Under the pieces are notes generated by a model. It was given only the letters and a program-made list of their open reading frames with translations. It was not told the origin of the DNA and did not search any database. Source: Stereocaulon alpinum (taxonomy: Eukaryota; Ascomycota; Lecanoromycetes; Lecanorales; Stereocaulaceae). Taken from it: a stretch of 64,000 bases of DNA. The first letter of the stretch is position 1. The number at the start of each line of letters is the position of its first letter. Below, in pieces: positions 31,171 through 45,600 of the stretch. The translations under genes were made by a program, and so were the position numbers. Location of the stretch: positions 84,733 to 148,732 of the forward strand of contig JAEUBA010000082.1 in assembly GCA_018257865.1 (NCBI GenBank), read 5' to 3'.

Positions 31171-32338
31171 TCAAACAGCTTTCGCTTTTCCTTTACCGAG
31201 GCTGACCTTGGCCTTAACCTTCATCGAAAGGGGCACAAAGTTGTGGTAATCTTTGCGCTCTGTCGGTCTCAGGACCTTCTTCCGGCACACAGGGCACTTT
31301 GGAGTCCCTTTGCCGGGTTCTGATCCTTGGTTCTCGCCAGCGATAAGGGCTTCCATAAGACACGAGTGGCAAAATAAATGCCCTGAACGATTCACATTAG
31401 CCTGCCATCAAACAGCGTTGGGGGATCAGCAATTACGTACCACAGTGTGTGGCGGTGAGGTCCTTCATTGGTTCCATGCAAATGATGCATTGCATGGTGG
31501 AAAGCTTGACCAGCCTGTTCGCTTGCTCTTGTTGAGCCTTAATGGTAGCCATTCGCTGCTGTTCCAGCACCCTTGACAGCCCTTGATCGTCATCTATATC
31601 CCTTAAATCGATCTCTTCGATAAGTTGTGATCGATCACTAGAATGAGACGCCTCTGTCTTCCTCCTCTTATGCGGATTTGACGGTGCAGATGAGGTGTCT
31701 CTTGTTGTCGGTAAAGGTTGAATGAGACGAGGACGTTTGGTGGGAGGCATAGCCGGCGGTGAAGAGTCTGCCGTCAGATCTACAAAGTCGCTGAAGTCGT
31801 CGCTTTGTTCTGGCCAAGGTGTGTCTGATCTGCTGGAAATCCCGGATGAGGACCAAAAGTCTTCGGATAGTGGTGTAACCGGGCGTGGAAGATCTCGTGA
31901 AAGCGGGGTTGTGGGGCGAGAGCGAAATGTCGTCGTAGTCTGTGGCCGGCCAGAAGTATTCGTATTGGAGTTATTTCCTATTGGATCTGACTGCAGGGGA
32001 AAATTTGGAGGGTCAAGGTGAGAGCGTTTTCTACTGAGTGGGACTGACGATGGGGCATGGAGTGAAGAGGAGACTGATGGTTGGGTGTTGTTGCCTCGCT
32101 CTTGTTGTGAAGGAGGGTGACTGAGGAGTGGTATGGGTTGTGAATGGAAAGGTCTGGGAAGTGGCGAGTGAGTAGAATAATGCATGGGATCACTGCTACT
32201 CATTGCAGGTCCTAAGTCGAAAGCTGAGAAGACATCCTCTCGTAGTGAGGGACTCCAGACATCGTCATAGCGCGAATCATCTGAACTCTCCATTTGCTGC
32301 ACGCAGTCTGTTCTGTTCGTTGTGGACGATTCCCCCAC
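31171..32338 (-). CDS. slx8: SUMO-targeted ubiquitin ligase Slx8 (RNF4-like)
   Basis: Exons 32338-31441 and 31382-31171 (58-nt intron, GTACGT to GTTCAG, phase 1) give 369 residues. The C-terminal RING is complete across the junction: MQCIICMEPMKDLTATHCGH, then LFCHSCL and CPVCRKKV. The N-terminal 230 residues are disordered and Ser/Pro-rich and include candidate SUMO-interaction motifs (FVDLTADSS; LIEEIDLRDID) and a basic patch (TKRPRL, HKRRKTE). A C-terminal RING with upstream SIMs is the organisation of Slx8/RNF4, which ubiquitinates poly-SUMO-modified proteins in the nucleus during DNA repair. A heptad-like helix precedes the RING (LEQQRMATIKAQQEQANRL). It is divergent from mip1. Confidence 0.85.
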
Positions 32339-32679
32339 AAGCTTTCACCAACAAGTTATTCTCTTGGTCTTGTTCTGCTTTCTTGTGATTTCTGAGTAAG
32401 GACGAGGAGCATGTGAGGGATAAAGATGTATAGAGGCGCGTGGAAGGAGGCTTTATAATGCTCGAAGTAGGCTTTGAAGTCACGAATGAACGTGAATGGC
32501 TCGTCATCCTGCCCGTTAAAACCGAGTCGTCTCGGAACGAACAATCACTTTAGGCTTAGCGAATCACGGCATGTCGGCGCAAAAGTGGCGCTAGTTTATC
32601 GAATATCGCGTCGATTACTCTACATCGAATGAAGCATTTCTACAAGATGGCAAATCTGTGGTCGAGATGATATTCGAGA
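32339..32679. promoter_or_regulatory. Bidirectional intergenic region, slx8 / mip1
   Basis: 341 bases between the slx8 start and the mip1 start. It contains aaaagtggcgc at 32581-32591, an 11-mer also present at 29651-29661. The TGGCGC core resembles E2F/MBF-type sites of cell-cycle promoters, but this is only a resemblance. Confidence 0.35.
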
Positions 32680-35600
32680 ATGCTTTGCTCTATACGCAGT
32701 AAACGCCATGGTATTCTCCACGTTCGCTTCCCCATCGCCCCCTATGGCCACTCAGCGCAACTCCACACCACTGGGCTCTCTGCGCTCCAGAGGCGGCGAT
32801 ACGCCGTGGAAGCCAGCTCAAGCGATTCGCTGGTAGGGAAGGAATGCGGTAGCCTTTCACGTGAACTTTTCCCCAAAGCTGCCCTCTCAATCCAAATACT
32901 GACCGTCTGCTGTAGTGGATTCGTTGCCTAGGTATAATGAGATAGGGGTCCAACAGCTTAGCAGCCATGTCCACCGTCAGATATTCTCAGGACCGCCTAC
33001 AAAACCGCCACAATACCTGATCAATCTCAGCAAAGACCATCTGAGCAGACATCAATTATGGGGCAAGAATCAGGAGAACTCAGCGCCTATTGCCTTCAAT
33101 CTCCCTGAACTTCATGGCTCTACCTTGGATGAACACTTTTACAGATTAGGCAAGGATGCGTCAGAGCCATACTACACTCAAGCTGTGGAATATGCGGGAG
33201 CTGACCTGCCAAGACCTCCTCGAAAATGGGCAAAGCAGAGTGGCTGGACCAAGTATCATGAGGATGGTACATACGAAGCAGTGGAAGCACCGCAGGAGGA
33301 GATGTTGACCTTCGACACCGAAGTTATGTGGAAAGAAAGCTCTTTCGCTGTCATGGCCTGTGCTGCGAGCAAGACGACTTGGTACGCATGGCTTTCGCCT
33401 TGGCTCATGGGGGAGTCGGAAACGGATCGGCACTTGATTCCACTTGGGAATCGCGATCAAGCACGCATTGTCATTGGACACAACATCGGATACGATAGAG
33501 CAAGGATCGCCGAAGAATATGACGTGCGGCAATCGAAGAATTTTTTCTTAGATACAATGTCCTTACATGTGGCTGTCAACGGGATGTGTTCAAGACAGAG
33601 ACCGACATGGATGAAGCACAAAAAGAACAGGGATATGAGGGACAAGATCGCTAGTGAGAACAACTCGGTCGAGCTATCGGCGTTGTTGGAGAATAAGATG
33701 TTGAGTGAGGAAGAGGAGGAGCTGTGGGTAGGAAGAAGCTCCATCAACTCGTTACGAGATGTCGCTAAGTTCCATTGTAATGTGACAATCGATAAAGCGC
33801 AGCGTGATCAGTTCGGAGAACTTGACAGGGAGGGAATTCGGGCGAAGGTTGACGAACTGCTGGACTACTGCGCTGCCGATGTGGCAATCACCCACCGTGT
33901 CTACAAAAAGGTCTTCGCTGGCTTTCTCGAGGTCTGTCCGCATCCTGTCAGCTTCGGCGCCTTACGACACCTGTCTTCTGTGATACTACCGGTTGATAAA
34001 TCATGGGAGAACTACATTGAAAGGTCTGAGGAGACTTACATCCGCCTGTCCAAGGCTGTCGAGGAGCGGCTAAGTGATCTGGCGCAAAGAGCGCTTGAAT
34101 TGAAGGAAGATCCACAACAATACAACAAAGATGCTTGGCTTGGACAACTTGACTGGTCAGCCCAGGCCGTTAGGATGGTAAAGGGCAAGAAAAAAGGTGA
34201 TCCTCCAAGGCCAGCAGCACGGCAAAAGATGCCCGGCATGCCGCAATGGTATAAGGATCTCTTCGCTACTAACGATGCGGACATTGCTTTAACTGTAAGG
34301 ACACGCATCGCACCGTTGCTACTTCGTCTATCATGGGATGGATACCCTCTAGTATGGTCTGACAAATACGGCTGGACGTTCAAAGTGCCACTTGCATCAG
34401 CACACAAATACGTTGACAAGCCAGTAATCAACTGTGACATGACTGATGAGAAAAATCTTGATATTCGAGATGACAACAAACACCGATATTTCAAGCTCCC
34501 TCACAAGGACGGCCCGCAAGCAAGATGTGCAAGCCCACTTGCTAAAGGCTATCTGCAATACTTTGAGAGTGGAGTCCTAGCTTCCGAGTACTCTTACGCG
34601 AAAGAAGCGTTGGAGATGAATGCGTCCTGCTCGTACTGGATCAGTGCACGAGATCGGATACGGTCGCAAATGGTGGTCTACAAAAATGACACCGTTGGCA
34701 TACAGAGACAAGATCCGGAAAAAGACCTGGGCTACATTTTGCCTCAAGTCATCCCAATGGGAACAATCACCCGCAGAGCAGTCGAGAATACCTGGCTCAC
34801 AGCCAGCAATGCCAAAGCTAACAGAGTCGGCTCGGAGCTGAAATCCATGATCAAAGCACCTCCAGGTTACTGTTTCGTTGGAGCTGATGTCGACTCACAA
34901 GAGCTGTGGATTGCGAGCCTTGTAGGAGACGCCCAATTTCGTCTCCATGGAGGCAACGCAATTGGATTCATGACGCTCGAGGGCACGAAAGCTGCAGGTA
35001 CCGACCTACATTCAAAGACCGCTAAGATACTGGGTATCTCACGAAACGATGCAAAGGTCTTTAACTATGGCCGTATCTACGGCGCAGGTCTCAAATTCGC
35101 TTCCACCCTACTACGCCAATTTAACCCCAACCTTTCGGAGAGGGAAACCCAAGAGATCGCCACTAGGCTGTATAAAGAAACAAAAGGCACTAAGACCACA
35201 CGAAAAGCGATCAACGACCGCTCCTTTTGGCGAGGCGGCACGGAGTCTTTTGTCTTCAACCGGCTTGAAGAGTTCGCAGAGCAAGAGCGTCCTCGTACAC
35301 CTGTACTAGGCGCAGGCATTACTGAAGCCCTTATGCGGCGGTACATTAACAAAGGTGGCTTCATGACATCCCGCATCAACTGGGCCATCCAATCCTCGGG
35401 CGTCGACTACCTCCACCTCCTCATCATCTCCATGGATTACCTCATCCGCCGCTTCAATATCGACGCCCGCCTCGCCATCACCGTTCACGATGAGATCAGA
35501 TACCTTGTCAATGAAAACGATAAATACAAAGGAGCAATGGCATTGCAAGTAGCCAACGTATGGACGCGCGCCATGTTCTCTCAACAAATGGGCATCAATG

Positions 35601-36178
35601 ACCTGCCACAATCGTGTGCTTACTTCAGCGCCGTGGACATCGATCATGTGCTCAGGAAAGAAGTGGATATGGACTGTGTCACCCCTAGCCATCCCGAGAA
35701 GATACCGCATGGCGAAAGCGTCAGCATCAACCAACTCCTCGACAAGGGCGTAGCCGCCTACCTTGACCCAAACATCGTCCCCAACAACCCAATCAACTTA
35801 GCTCAATATCCCTACACCTCTCGCCCTACGGTAATGTCCGAACTCCGCGAACGCACCGACCTCAATTTCCTGAAAGCGCAGATCTCATCCGAACCTAAGG
35901 AGATGAATAGCATCATAAAAGACATCAGCAAGCAATCAACCTCATCTACTGCCCTCAGCTCCACCGAGAAAGGCCTTCCAAGAACCAAAGTCCGAAAGAT
36001 GAAAACAACACCATCATCTTATGCCCATCCGCAGGAACCGAGACTCATGGAAGCGCCATATGGGTACGGGAATATGAGTTCGTCCTGGAACGACTTGGGC
36101 AACACGAAATATGGCAAGCCGTGGATACGGACGCAGATACCGCCAAGGGGCGTGGTTTTGACTGATGGGCCGAGATAG
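32680..36178 (+). CDS. mip1: Mitochondrial DNA polymerase gamma (Mip1)
   Basis: Exons 32680-32848 and 32916-36178 give 1143 residues. Exon 1 supplies a basic mitochondrial presequence (MLCSIRSKRHGILHVRF, RRRYAVEA). Exon 2 opens with the conserved LPRYNEIGVQQLSSHVHRQI. The 67-nt intron (GTAGCC, tactgac branch, TGCTGTAG) was chosen because the stronger-looking GTAGGG donor at 32833 breaks the frame. The exonuclease motifs are present: TFDTEVMW (about 185), IGHNIGYDRA (about 242), YCAADVAITHRVY (about 373). So are the family-A polymerase motifs: A, GADVDSQELWIASL (about 711); B, KTAKILGISRNDAKVFNYGR (about 755); C, TVHDEIRYL (about 910). About 230 residues follow motif C, a fungal-type C-terminal extension. 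The enzyme replicates and proofreads mitochondrial DNA. All key acidic residues are intact. Confidence 0.95.
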
Positions 36179-36619
36179 CATTCGCGAACGTTACTATTAC
36201 CACTGGAAGCTTCTTTGTTGATTGACAAACCGATTAAGGGGTTGTTGTACACTACTTTACGGCCTTGCTGATGCTTCTTGTATAGATATGGCACTGGATG
36301 TCTGGAAAAGGGCGGCGTTGATGAGATCCTACGCGATGCCAGTACTGGTATGATTTTCGAATCAAAAGTGGAGGCGCTGAGTGGATCATCTGTATGTATC
36401 AAGCTCATATTATTACTTTCGGCCTATGTATTTGCTACTGGCTATCTATTTATTAAGAAGAGATGCATAAAACAGACAAATCGAAGTATCAACTTTTGAA
36501 GCTGGAAGACCATGTGCAAACACCGTCAATGATATGAACGACTTCCACCTCTTCTAGCAATTTACACCATTTACCATTTCCACCAATCCTTGCCATCCTT
36601 TTCCACGGACCAAGAATTC
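36179..36619. other. Intergenic region between convergent mip1 and tel1
   Basis: About 440 bases holding the two 3' ends. No gene is supported; the frame 36278-36499 lacks motifs. Confidence 0.45.
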
Positions 36620-39600
36620 TCAAACGTAAGCAGCCCACCCACAATACAATACCGCCAAATTCCTCTCATCAGTAGCCATCTGAATCAACTCATTAACCGT
36701 AGCCTGCACACTCAAACTCCGACTCAACTTCTTCGCCACAACAGTGAGCGCCCTATCCGCCTCTCCAGGCTCATGTTCCCTCGCTCCCGGGCCCCCGTTA
36801 CCATCACCTTTCCCTTCCCCGCCATGTACTCTCGGATCCTCCGTCTGCGCATCCTGCATTTTCTTCAACCGTAAAGGCGATAGAGACCAAGAGTATAAGG
36901 GATCGTAGCGCAGCACGTCTAGTATCGTCATTATGCTATAGGATTCGTTGCGGAGTGCGTCAAGGGTGAAATCGCAGCAGCGGCGGAATACGCCTTCGGT
37001 TTTCGTGATGCCCATTCCGTCCACGAGATCGCGCGTTAAGCGGAAGGGGACTACCTCTGGGACGGGGAGGACGCGGCCTTGTTCGAAGGCTATGCCAAGA
37101 TCGATGTGGACGACTTCTCCTGTCTTTTCGTCGAGAAGGATGTTATGACCATGGCGGTCTCCGAGGCCAAGAACGTGGCCGAGGATGGAGATGGCGGCTG
37201 TCGAACGTGTATAAGCGAGGCGTTTCTCAAACCAGTCGTCCGGGTTCTCAAAACGTTCCATGAAAAAGTAGCGGAGCACTGGGTGGAAATGGTCGCAGAC
37301 TTTACGGAATTGCTGGATGCGATACTCGGTAGCCTTGTTTTGGGCGTCATTAATGAGCTTGCGAGCGCTCGAGAGTTTGAGGTCTTTGGGGAAGTGGCGG
37401 GCATGGGCGGGTATGAGGTAGTCATGTAGAGGAATTGTGTTGGGCACGAACTCGATGACGCCAGCAGTGGCTGTGAAAGGGAGAACCTTATAGGTGCGAA
37501 TGCCCAGGTTGCGTTGACGAGTAGCGCGTTGGGTACGCAGGAGGTTGCTGACCTGTTCGAAGACTTGCTCCATTATAGAGTCTTGTCGGAGGTCATCGTT
37601 GCCGCTTTTGAACAATTGTTTGTATTTTAGCCCATCTGTACCGTACGCCGTAACAATCTTTGGCATACTAACGCCAGAAGCAACATTGAAGTCGGGTTTG
37701 AATTTTGCAATGACGGGGACCTTGTTGTAGTTACAGTCAGGCCGTAAGTCGATTCTTGCTGTCGGCGGTGGTACCCTTGCCTTGGGTACATCATGCTCAA
37801 CTCTCTGCCCTGAGGTAAACTTTCGAAGCGGTACTGTGGACCCTTGTTTAATGGATGGATCATCCAGTCTCTCGGCTGCAAATCTTACGAAGAGAACATT
37901 GGTGTTATGTAGAGGAAACCAGGTCTTCTCAGACCGCTTGTTAGCTTTCAGCTGCGCAACAATGTTATTTGCAGCGTCGAACCGTGCTAAAGCTGTTCCG
38001 TCTTTCCCGCCTTTCGTCTTGCTTGAGGCGAAGATCTGGTACATTCCGTGGTAGGGATGGTCGATACAAATTCTAAATACCAGTGACGAGAGTAGCTCCT
38101 GGAAGTGTCCAGGTACATCCAGTAGTCGTGACGACCACTGGTTCATGAGAGCGGCAAATTTCCTACTTCCCACTTCGCTCAAATGCCTCGAGACAGCACC
38201 ATTAGCTATATCGCTGTTATAGTTCTCAAGCCACATGGCCGAAAATCGCAACGCGTCCTGGTCGTATTTGTCGCAGGCTTTGAGACAGAGTAGGTAGTTC
38301 TCCAAGCTCTGGCAGAGAAATGTCTGGCGAGCGTCTCGAAGTCGTCGATATTCCTGATCGTCCAAGTCCCACCATGATTTTGTCGTATCACGAAATTTTT
38401 TCAAGTGTGCTCGGTCTTTACCTTGAGAACTTGAAGCCTTGATCATCTTATCAAGGTCCTTCATCTCACTCTCTTTGCGTTCCCGAAGCTTTTGTATTCG
38501 TTGGAAGTCTTCCGAAGCGTCTGGATTTTGTAGCTGCTGATCACAGAACGACGCATATTCATGGAAGACTTGGCCGGCCTCATCTCCCTCGGATTTGCCA
38601 TGAAGCTCCCTGATTGCTGGCGCAAGGTATTGATGGATGATCTCGTCGGGCTTCTCCAGCCTTGCCTCCGAAATTTGATATCCCTGTAGTGAGGTTAGCA
38701 GCCGGATCAGTAGGTCATCGGCCATAGAACTTTTAACACACTAATTTAGCAAGCAGTTCAGGTTTGCCTATATGAGCGACTTGCGCATGCGAACCTGAAG
38801 ACTTTTGGAGATCTTGTAACATTCTGATTGAAGCTGTCATTTCACCTTGGGCCCACAGGACATTTGCGCTTTCGAATTGTACAGCCGCCGAGATATCGAC
38901 GCCAGCTTCTTCACATGGTAACACTAATTGATTGAGATACGTTGCTGTCGTAAGGGCATTCTGGAGTGCGCCATGCATCCGACTCATTTTGGAAGAATTG
39001 AGAAGCAAACGGCTTTCTACAGCACGGGCGTCACGGACAGACGTTCTTAGCAGACTTCGTAGCTCGGGTTTCTTGCTTAACGAGCTGAAAACGGTCTCAC
39101 GACAAGACATTATATCTTTTACATGGTCGAAGCTGGCTCATGTCAGTCTTGTGGTAGAATTTGAAGATTAGGTACAGCTCACCTCTCTGAGTACATCCAG
39201 TGATCCCGGTTATCGAACCTTGAAAGTACTTCGTAGAGTTGCTCAGGCCGTTTCGAGGAGAAGACCTCATCTGCTTCGGTCAAGACTGCTAGACTGCCTA
39301 GAATCGAATGCATTGAGGACTTTGCGCCTTTACCAAAGACAAGTTGGTTCATGGACTCGCTGATGCCAACATTTATTGCGGAGAAGAGGTCTGTGGAGTT
39401 TGAGGAACCATTGATACCTTGAAAGGCTCTGAATATCGTGCTGGCACTACTCGAGTGTGTGATTGGTGCTGATATGTCCCATTGCTCCAATTTTCGGGCA
39501 GTACGTAATACTGCATCAACAGCGTTTGGGCCAGCGTTTGTTATGTTGTTTAGCAGAGACCGTGACAAGCCATTGAGTTCAAGGTTGTCAAGAGCGCGTA

Positions 39601-42600
39601 CCATACTTTCTTCATCTGGGTTTTGATCTCCACTAGCCTGCCGGATCTGGCCGTCGTAGTATGCACCACGAAATGATAAGCTCTTGAATCCTGCGTGCTC
39701 GTACTCGAGTCTGGCCATCATTGAAGTCAAACTAGAAGGTTGTTGCACCCCATAGAAGGAGTCCTGCTCATCGATGTTCTCGTAAATCTCTAGTAGAAGA
39801 TGAGTCGGGTCTTGAGTCTTGATTCCAGATGAACGTCTACATCTTTTCACGATCTCAGCGTTGTCTATCTCCAGAAACATCAAAGCGGACTTGAACATGG
39901 AGCACTTGATAGCTGCGGCTGCGGCTGTTTTGTAGTCTAGCTCGAGCCACCGGGCTCTGTCAGCTTTTGTGGTTTCGTAGGGCAATGGTTGGGTCCTTAG
40001 GTAAAGTATGGCATTGACTAGCATTTGGGTCGAGTGGACAACTGTATTCGTGTCGGTAGTACAATTCTGGAACCACTGGTGACACGCTTCCGACATTACA
40101 CGCCTTGTGGTTTGTTGGCCGCCAGCCTCGCGAAGAAGTACTAGATGCAGGATGTACGGGAAAGCTTTCTCAGCGAGCCGTTTCATGGATCTTATAATTT
40201 GGGCCAGCTCTGACAACAATGGATCATTTGCAGCTGTGAGTGCAAGCGCCACGCAAAGCTGCTGGATCCAGTCCACGGCTGGTAGGTCTTTATTGAATGC
40301 TGCGCTTTCTTGCAGCTTCGGACCGTTCTTTGGATTTGATCCTAGCGCAGGCAGGTGATACTGTCTCCAAAGCAATGTCTCCATGAGAGAAGGATGAAGC
40401 CATTGCTCACACTCTAGGAAGTAGTCGGTCCCATCTGCCTTCGTGACAATGGATCTTAATGTTGTTTCAGCCCTCCCCACCTTATTGCCATCACGATCCG
40501 TGAGAAGGTCGCACAAAAGCTGCATTATACTAGTCCTCGAGCTCGCCGATGGTATCCTTGCTTCATCGAGCGCGGTGTCACTTTCAGAATTAAGATGGGT
40601 TTCGTAAACCATCTCTCGATCTAGAAGACCTTCTCCAGCATAGGCTCGCCCCAAGACTCGTCCAGCCCAGAGAAGATAATTTCGCGAGGAGACACCCCTC
40701 TGACAAGTCTTCCAGACGATTGGTGCGTATCGCCGAGCTTTTTCATCTGATCCAAGGATGTCTTCCCGGAAATTTGACGGCAATTCGAATGGTGTGCAAA
40801 GGAATCCCAGAATACTATCCTTACAAGCTTGGTCGAGAAGGTCTCTGCCTGAGCGTTGGTCTTCCAGTAGCTCCAGAAGAAGGTCGCTCTCATAGGTTCC
40901 CATTCGTGCATTGCCGCCGGCTTGTATATTGCCCGCTGCATTAACGATAGTCTTGAAACATGTCGCGGATTCTTCTGCCAGATGAGGCGACGTGTAACCT
41001 CCTAGAAAGCTGGCAAACCACGCATGAAATGCTTGAGCCCTTGACATGGTTGCTTTGAATTGGCTTTCTTGTGTAGTGCTGTCTTGCGTGGACTCGAAGA
41101 ATGCTTTCATTGAAGTCAGCGTAGATACAGCGTGGCCAGCAAGGAAGGAGGGGGCCTCTTTCAAGTACGAAGATCCGTGCTCAAGGAGATATTGGACAAT
41201 TCCAATAGCCTCTTCTGCACACTGTGCATCAGTGAGGTAAGGTTCTAAAGAATGAAGGGCCATCTCTAAGGGGTATTGCTCAAATGCAGTGTTTTGGGCC
41301 ATGCATATCAGTATCCTAATCTTTCGAAGGACCGAACATGCATGTAACGAACCCAAAGCTGGATGGATCTCGTCAAGCAACTCTCGATATACGTAAACGT
41401 AGAGTGATGGGGACCACAGCGATTCTGCGTCATAACTTGTGCGGCGGCACAGAAAGTCGATCTCGTCTAGTAAGTACTTTGCACCGAAAGAAGGCTGTTG
41501 GTTCGACGGGAGTTCTTTGTCTGGGCCAGCTTTGGACAAAATTTCTTGGTAGGAAGAATGCACCTTTGCCAATTCAGGATGTTTTTGAAAGCCTTTCTCT
41601 ATTCTACCATCGCGACCAAGCTCCATGGTCTTGAAGAAAAGAGTCAATATCTCTGCAAAGTTTTGAGTGACAAGTGAAGAGTATAGCTCTTTACCTAAAA
41701 TGTTCCGCAAACGAGTCTCAGCTCTCGGCGCTTGATTGCTTGTTGGTTGAGGCAATGCCACGTCACGCGAAATGCTATAAGCTGTGGCCTTGCTGAATGA
41801 CGCTTCCACGAGCTTTCCAAAAGCAATCCCTACATCCTCCCCCAATTGAGATGCTTCATCATCTTGGCCTCGCATGACAATTTGTGCAACAATCTCATCT
41901 TGCACATCACGGAGAAGTTCCGAGAGCGTAGCATAACCGAATATGGTATATGGAAGGGATCTCAATGGTTGGCTAGTGTCTAGCCATGTGTAGATGATTT
42001 GGGATACAAACAGCTTGAAGATGTCACGCGGTTTTGCTAGGCCAAGCGCTGTAGTAATATGCCCAAAACAACGTCGAGCATGACCAGCGGACTCAGGCAC
42101 GTGCCTTGGACACTCCAGTATGGCATATACGCAGCGACGTAGTAAAGTTGACCAAGATGCTGCGAGGTGGGCAAGGACGAAAAGTCGTAGAGCGATGCCT
42201 TCAATCGAAGTGGGATCATTTGGGAGGGTCTTAGAGACATCTCCGAGAATGTGATCATGCTCCTTCAGGACGAACAGGCCAAATATGTCTGCAATGTTGC
42301 TTCCAATCTGAAACTTCACAAGCACATCGCCTTTGCTAAGGACTTCGAAAAGACTGGTTCTTGCTGAATGGGAAGTTTTGTCTTTCGCATATTCGGGTCG
42401 TATCTTGATGACTTTCTGCAGCATTGATGAGATGCAAATATGGACATGAGGTGATGATATACTCTTCTTCAGTGCAGTGTCGATGAACCACGAATAGAGA
42501 GCTGCGCCCCTGTCTGCAAGCTCGCCGGCTTCTCTGACAGCCCATATTTGGGCGAGATCAGTCATGACGTCCAACGATACCCCCATCGCAACTTCGGACC

Positions 42601-45600
42601 GTTCTGAATCATATTTGGAGATGAGTACTTCCCCAATATACTGAAGTAGTGTATTCGCATCATCTTCTGCGATTGGTATTTTCGAACGGAGGAACTCCTG
42701 GAGAAACGTCCTACATGCAAGGAACTCTTGGGCTTGCAGCGAGGTCAAGTAAACGACAACCGATGAAGGGGCCTGTGCGACAGCAGCCCCACCTTCTCCA
42801 GAGTCTTCTATCTTAGCCATGAAACAGACTTGGGCAGCTACACAAGCTCGGAAAGCATTGTTGTTTGAGGCGGCGGGAATTTCAGCATGTTTGTCGTCCA
42901 AAGTAGAGATCTCTTCCCGGTTGTTACTCCTTTGCGATTCGAACTCACAGTCAAAGTCCATTGCCTCCCGTTCGTGTTCGGAAGCGTTAGAGCCTTCTGA
43001 CTGCATGACCTCGCGCCAGAATGCTTGGTCAAAGCCTTGAGACAATGCGACTGCGCCCTTGGCAAGAATGTCTTTGCCTGCAGCAACTTGCTCGATTGGC
43101 TCGAGACATGAGCCAAATGCGTCAAACAGTGCTTTGGTCATCTCCCGTCGCTCACGATGGTGAAGTACATAGTCTCTAAGAACAGTCTTCAACTGATCTA
43201 AGGTGCTGCTCAGCTGGCTGCTCTGGCGGATGCCTTCCAACCTCGAGCTTGACAAAAGTGCATATCCGACGATGCTGAAGGATATGGAGATACGTATTGT
43301 ATCCATGTTACTGGTAGAACGAGACTCCACAGGAGATAGAAAGCAATCCCGCAGAAGCGCCGTGCCCTCGGAAATAAAGAAGTCAACGACCGCCCCCGCA
43401 AGGATTTGGTATTTTGTTTGAGCGAGCTTGGTGCCAGAAGAATCAATCTTTGACAGGGGTGTCTGACGGAAAACTCTCGAGGGCCTTTCTTCAGTCAGCA
43501 GCAAGTAGTTCATTAGCTCTCGATCTCTCAGACATCTCAAGCGTGCCTGTGCAAGCAGTCCGAGGTTCAGACCTGATTGTTGGCTTATGTGAGGAGGCGA
43601 AAGGCCGAGACATGTGCAGACCAATCTCAGCGTGCTGAAAGTCGACCTTTGTTGATTCAGGTGTATCGCATGATGGCGATCACGCATCTTCGCTGCAAAG
43701 ACGTAAGTAATCAGCCGGTCTATTTGCATCTAAGAAGACTGACCTGGACTCCATCTGTTGAATAGCCACCGAAGAACACAATTAGAAGATTCAAATGCGG
43801 AGCTTACGTTTTCCTGTCCCCGTAGTACAAGTATAACTGTCCACAGCGTAGTTGAAGATTCGTCGCATTCGGCAGGGCCGTTCAGATCAACTGACTTGGT
43901 CATACCCTCGACAATATCTGCGATGCTAGTGTACATTACGAGTCCACAATCGAGGAGGACTGCCATTAATTGGCATGCCGCTCTGCACGTGCTCGTTGAC
44001 GTGATATGCCTTGCTACTAGGCGCCATACTTGCAACCAGAGGTTCTTGAGACCTTTTCCTTGAGCCGCATTTTGACCTGCGGCACTAGCGGCTCGTCAGT
44101 TGGTGGGGAGATATGCCGATCGATTGCACTTACGAGGTCATAACTAACATAGCCCAAGATACTATACTAGCATCATCATCTGAAAGACAAAGCAAGAGTT
44201 TCTCTAGCTGATCTTGTAGCACGCTCTCGTCGAATTCCAGGGCGTCGGATACGAAAGCAAGCAGTTGTAGAGCATACAGCCGTTCTGACACGCGAGGTGT
44301 TTGTGTAAGACGAAATAGATCGTCTATGGGGTGTGCCAGTCTCTGGCGCTTCGAAATGTGATCACCAATATAGAGCTCTGTGGCCTTTTCGTGCACTGCC
44401 GTGTCAACCTCGAGCGCAACCATGATAGCAGCGCTGATAGACATCAAGCACCAGGGATGCTCTGCTTTGAAACTTCCCAATCGGACTTCAAATGTCGTTA
44501 TGCTCAGTGGCCTCCGTCTTGATGCACAGGTGGCGGGATCGCAGAGTGTTAAGTCTTCCAGCTGAAGTTGTTCTCTGGGCCTACGTACACAATAGTCTTC
44601 ACGCAGAACCTCAATCAATGCAGTCAATGCTGCTTTGCAGTTACCGTCCTCGTCCGTGAATAACATACGAGGCAGGAGAACCTCTCCATACGAAAGAAAG
44701 ACCAAGAAGGCTTCTTTGAGTGGAGCCTCTTTCATCTCCCAGAGACGTCGAATTAACGGGATCATCTGCTTTGTGACCTCCAAGGCCAGTTCGATATCAT
44801 TGGCAACGACACGGGGCATGATTGCATTGATACACTCCAGGGCAGGTTGCTGTATCTTGCTAAGTTTCGGATACGTCTGCAGCAGTTCAACCAAGGTTGA
44901 CAGTATAACGCGTGATTTATCAAGTATAGGAGCATTTGTCACCGCAGTCAGATGTTGCAAACAAAGGACCAGTTCCCGGTCACTCTCTCTGAGACAGGGG
45001 TGAGCAGAAGCACGCTGTGATGCGTTGCTACTGGACTTACGGCCTAATTCACGCACGGAGCTTGGTGGCGTGGAGCGGCTGAGGTGATTCCAGTTTGTAC
45101 TCGATCCTTGAAGACCTTTTACTCCATTCGGTTGAGTCAAACCGTTGGACTCAGTAGGCCTTATGAGGTCACGTATTGTTACAATACAGAAGTCGACTAC
45201 CTCATACCATTCGTCTCCTAAGAAGTGTTCCGGATGAGCCTTGTACCCAAGGAGAGTCGCAAGGGCCTTGAGATAGTCATTGAGAAGGGGCTCGCAATAT
45301 CCGGCGTCTGCCGTTGGTAGTGTCTGGATGATGTGTTCCACGAGAGCTTTGACTGTTTTGTGACGTAGCTTCTGTAGAGCTACCTCAACAGTAATTCGAA
45401 TCACACCTGCACACGCCAACAATCGCGATTCGACCTTCGTTTTCGTATATTTAGTAGCCCTAGCATAGTTAGAGCTTTCAAGCTTAGCAACTCGAAAGAT
45501 GGCCTCTAAGATGACATGATAGTTATCATCCTTGAGCTTCTTGCTGTATCTCAATTAACAACTTACCCATCTCGAAATGAATACGACTTGGTGAACTTAC

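Noticed and set aside
36948..37429. Plus-strand frames opposite the Tel1 kinase domain
   Set aside because: Shadow frames; the minus strand encodes the intact catalytic loop and FATC region.
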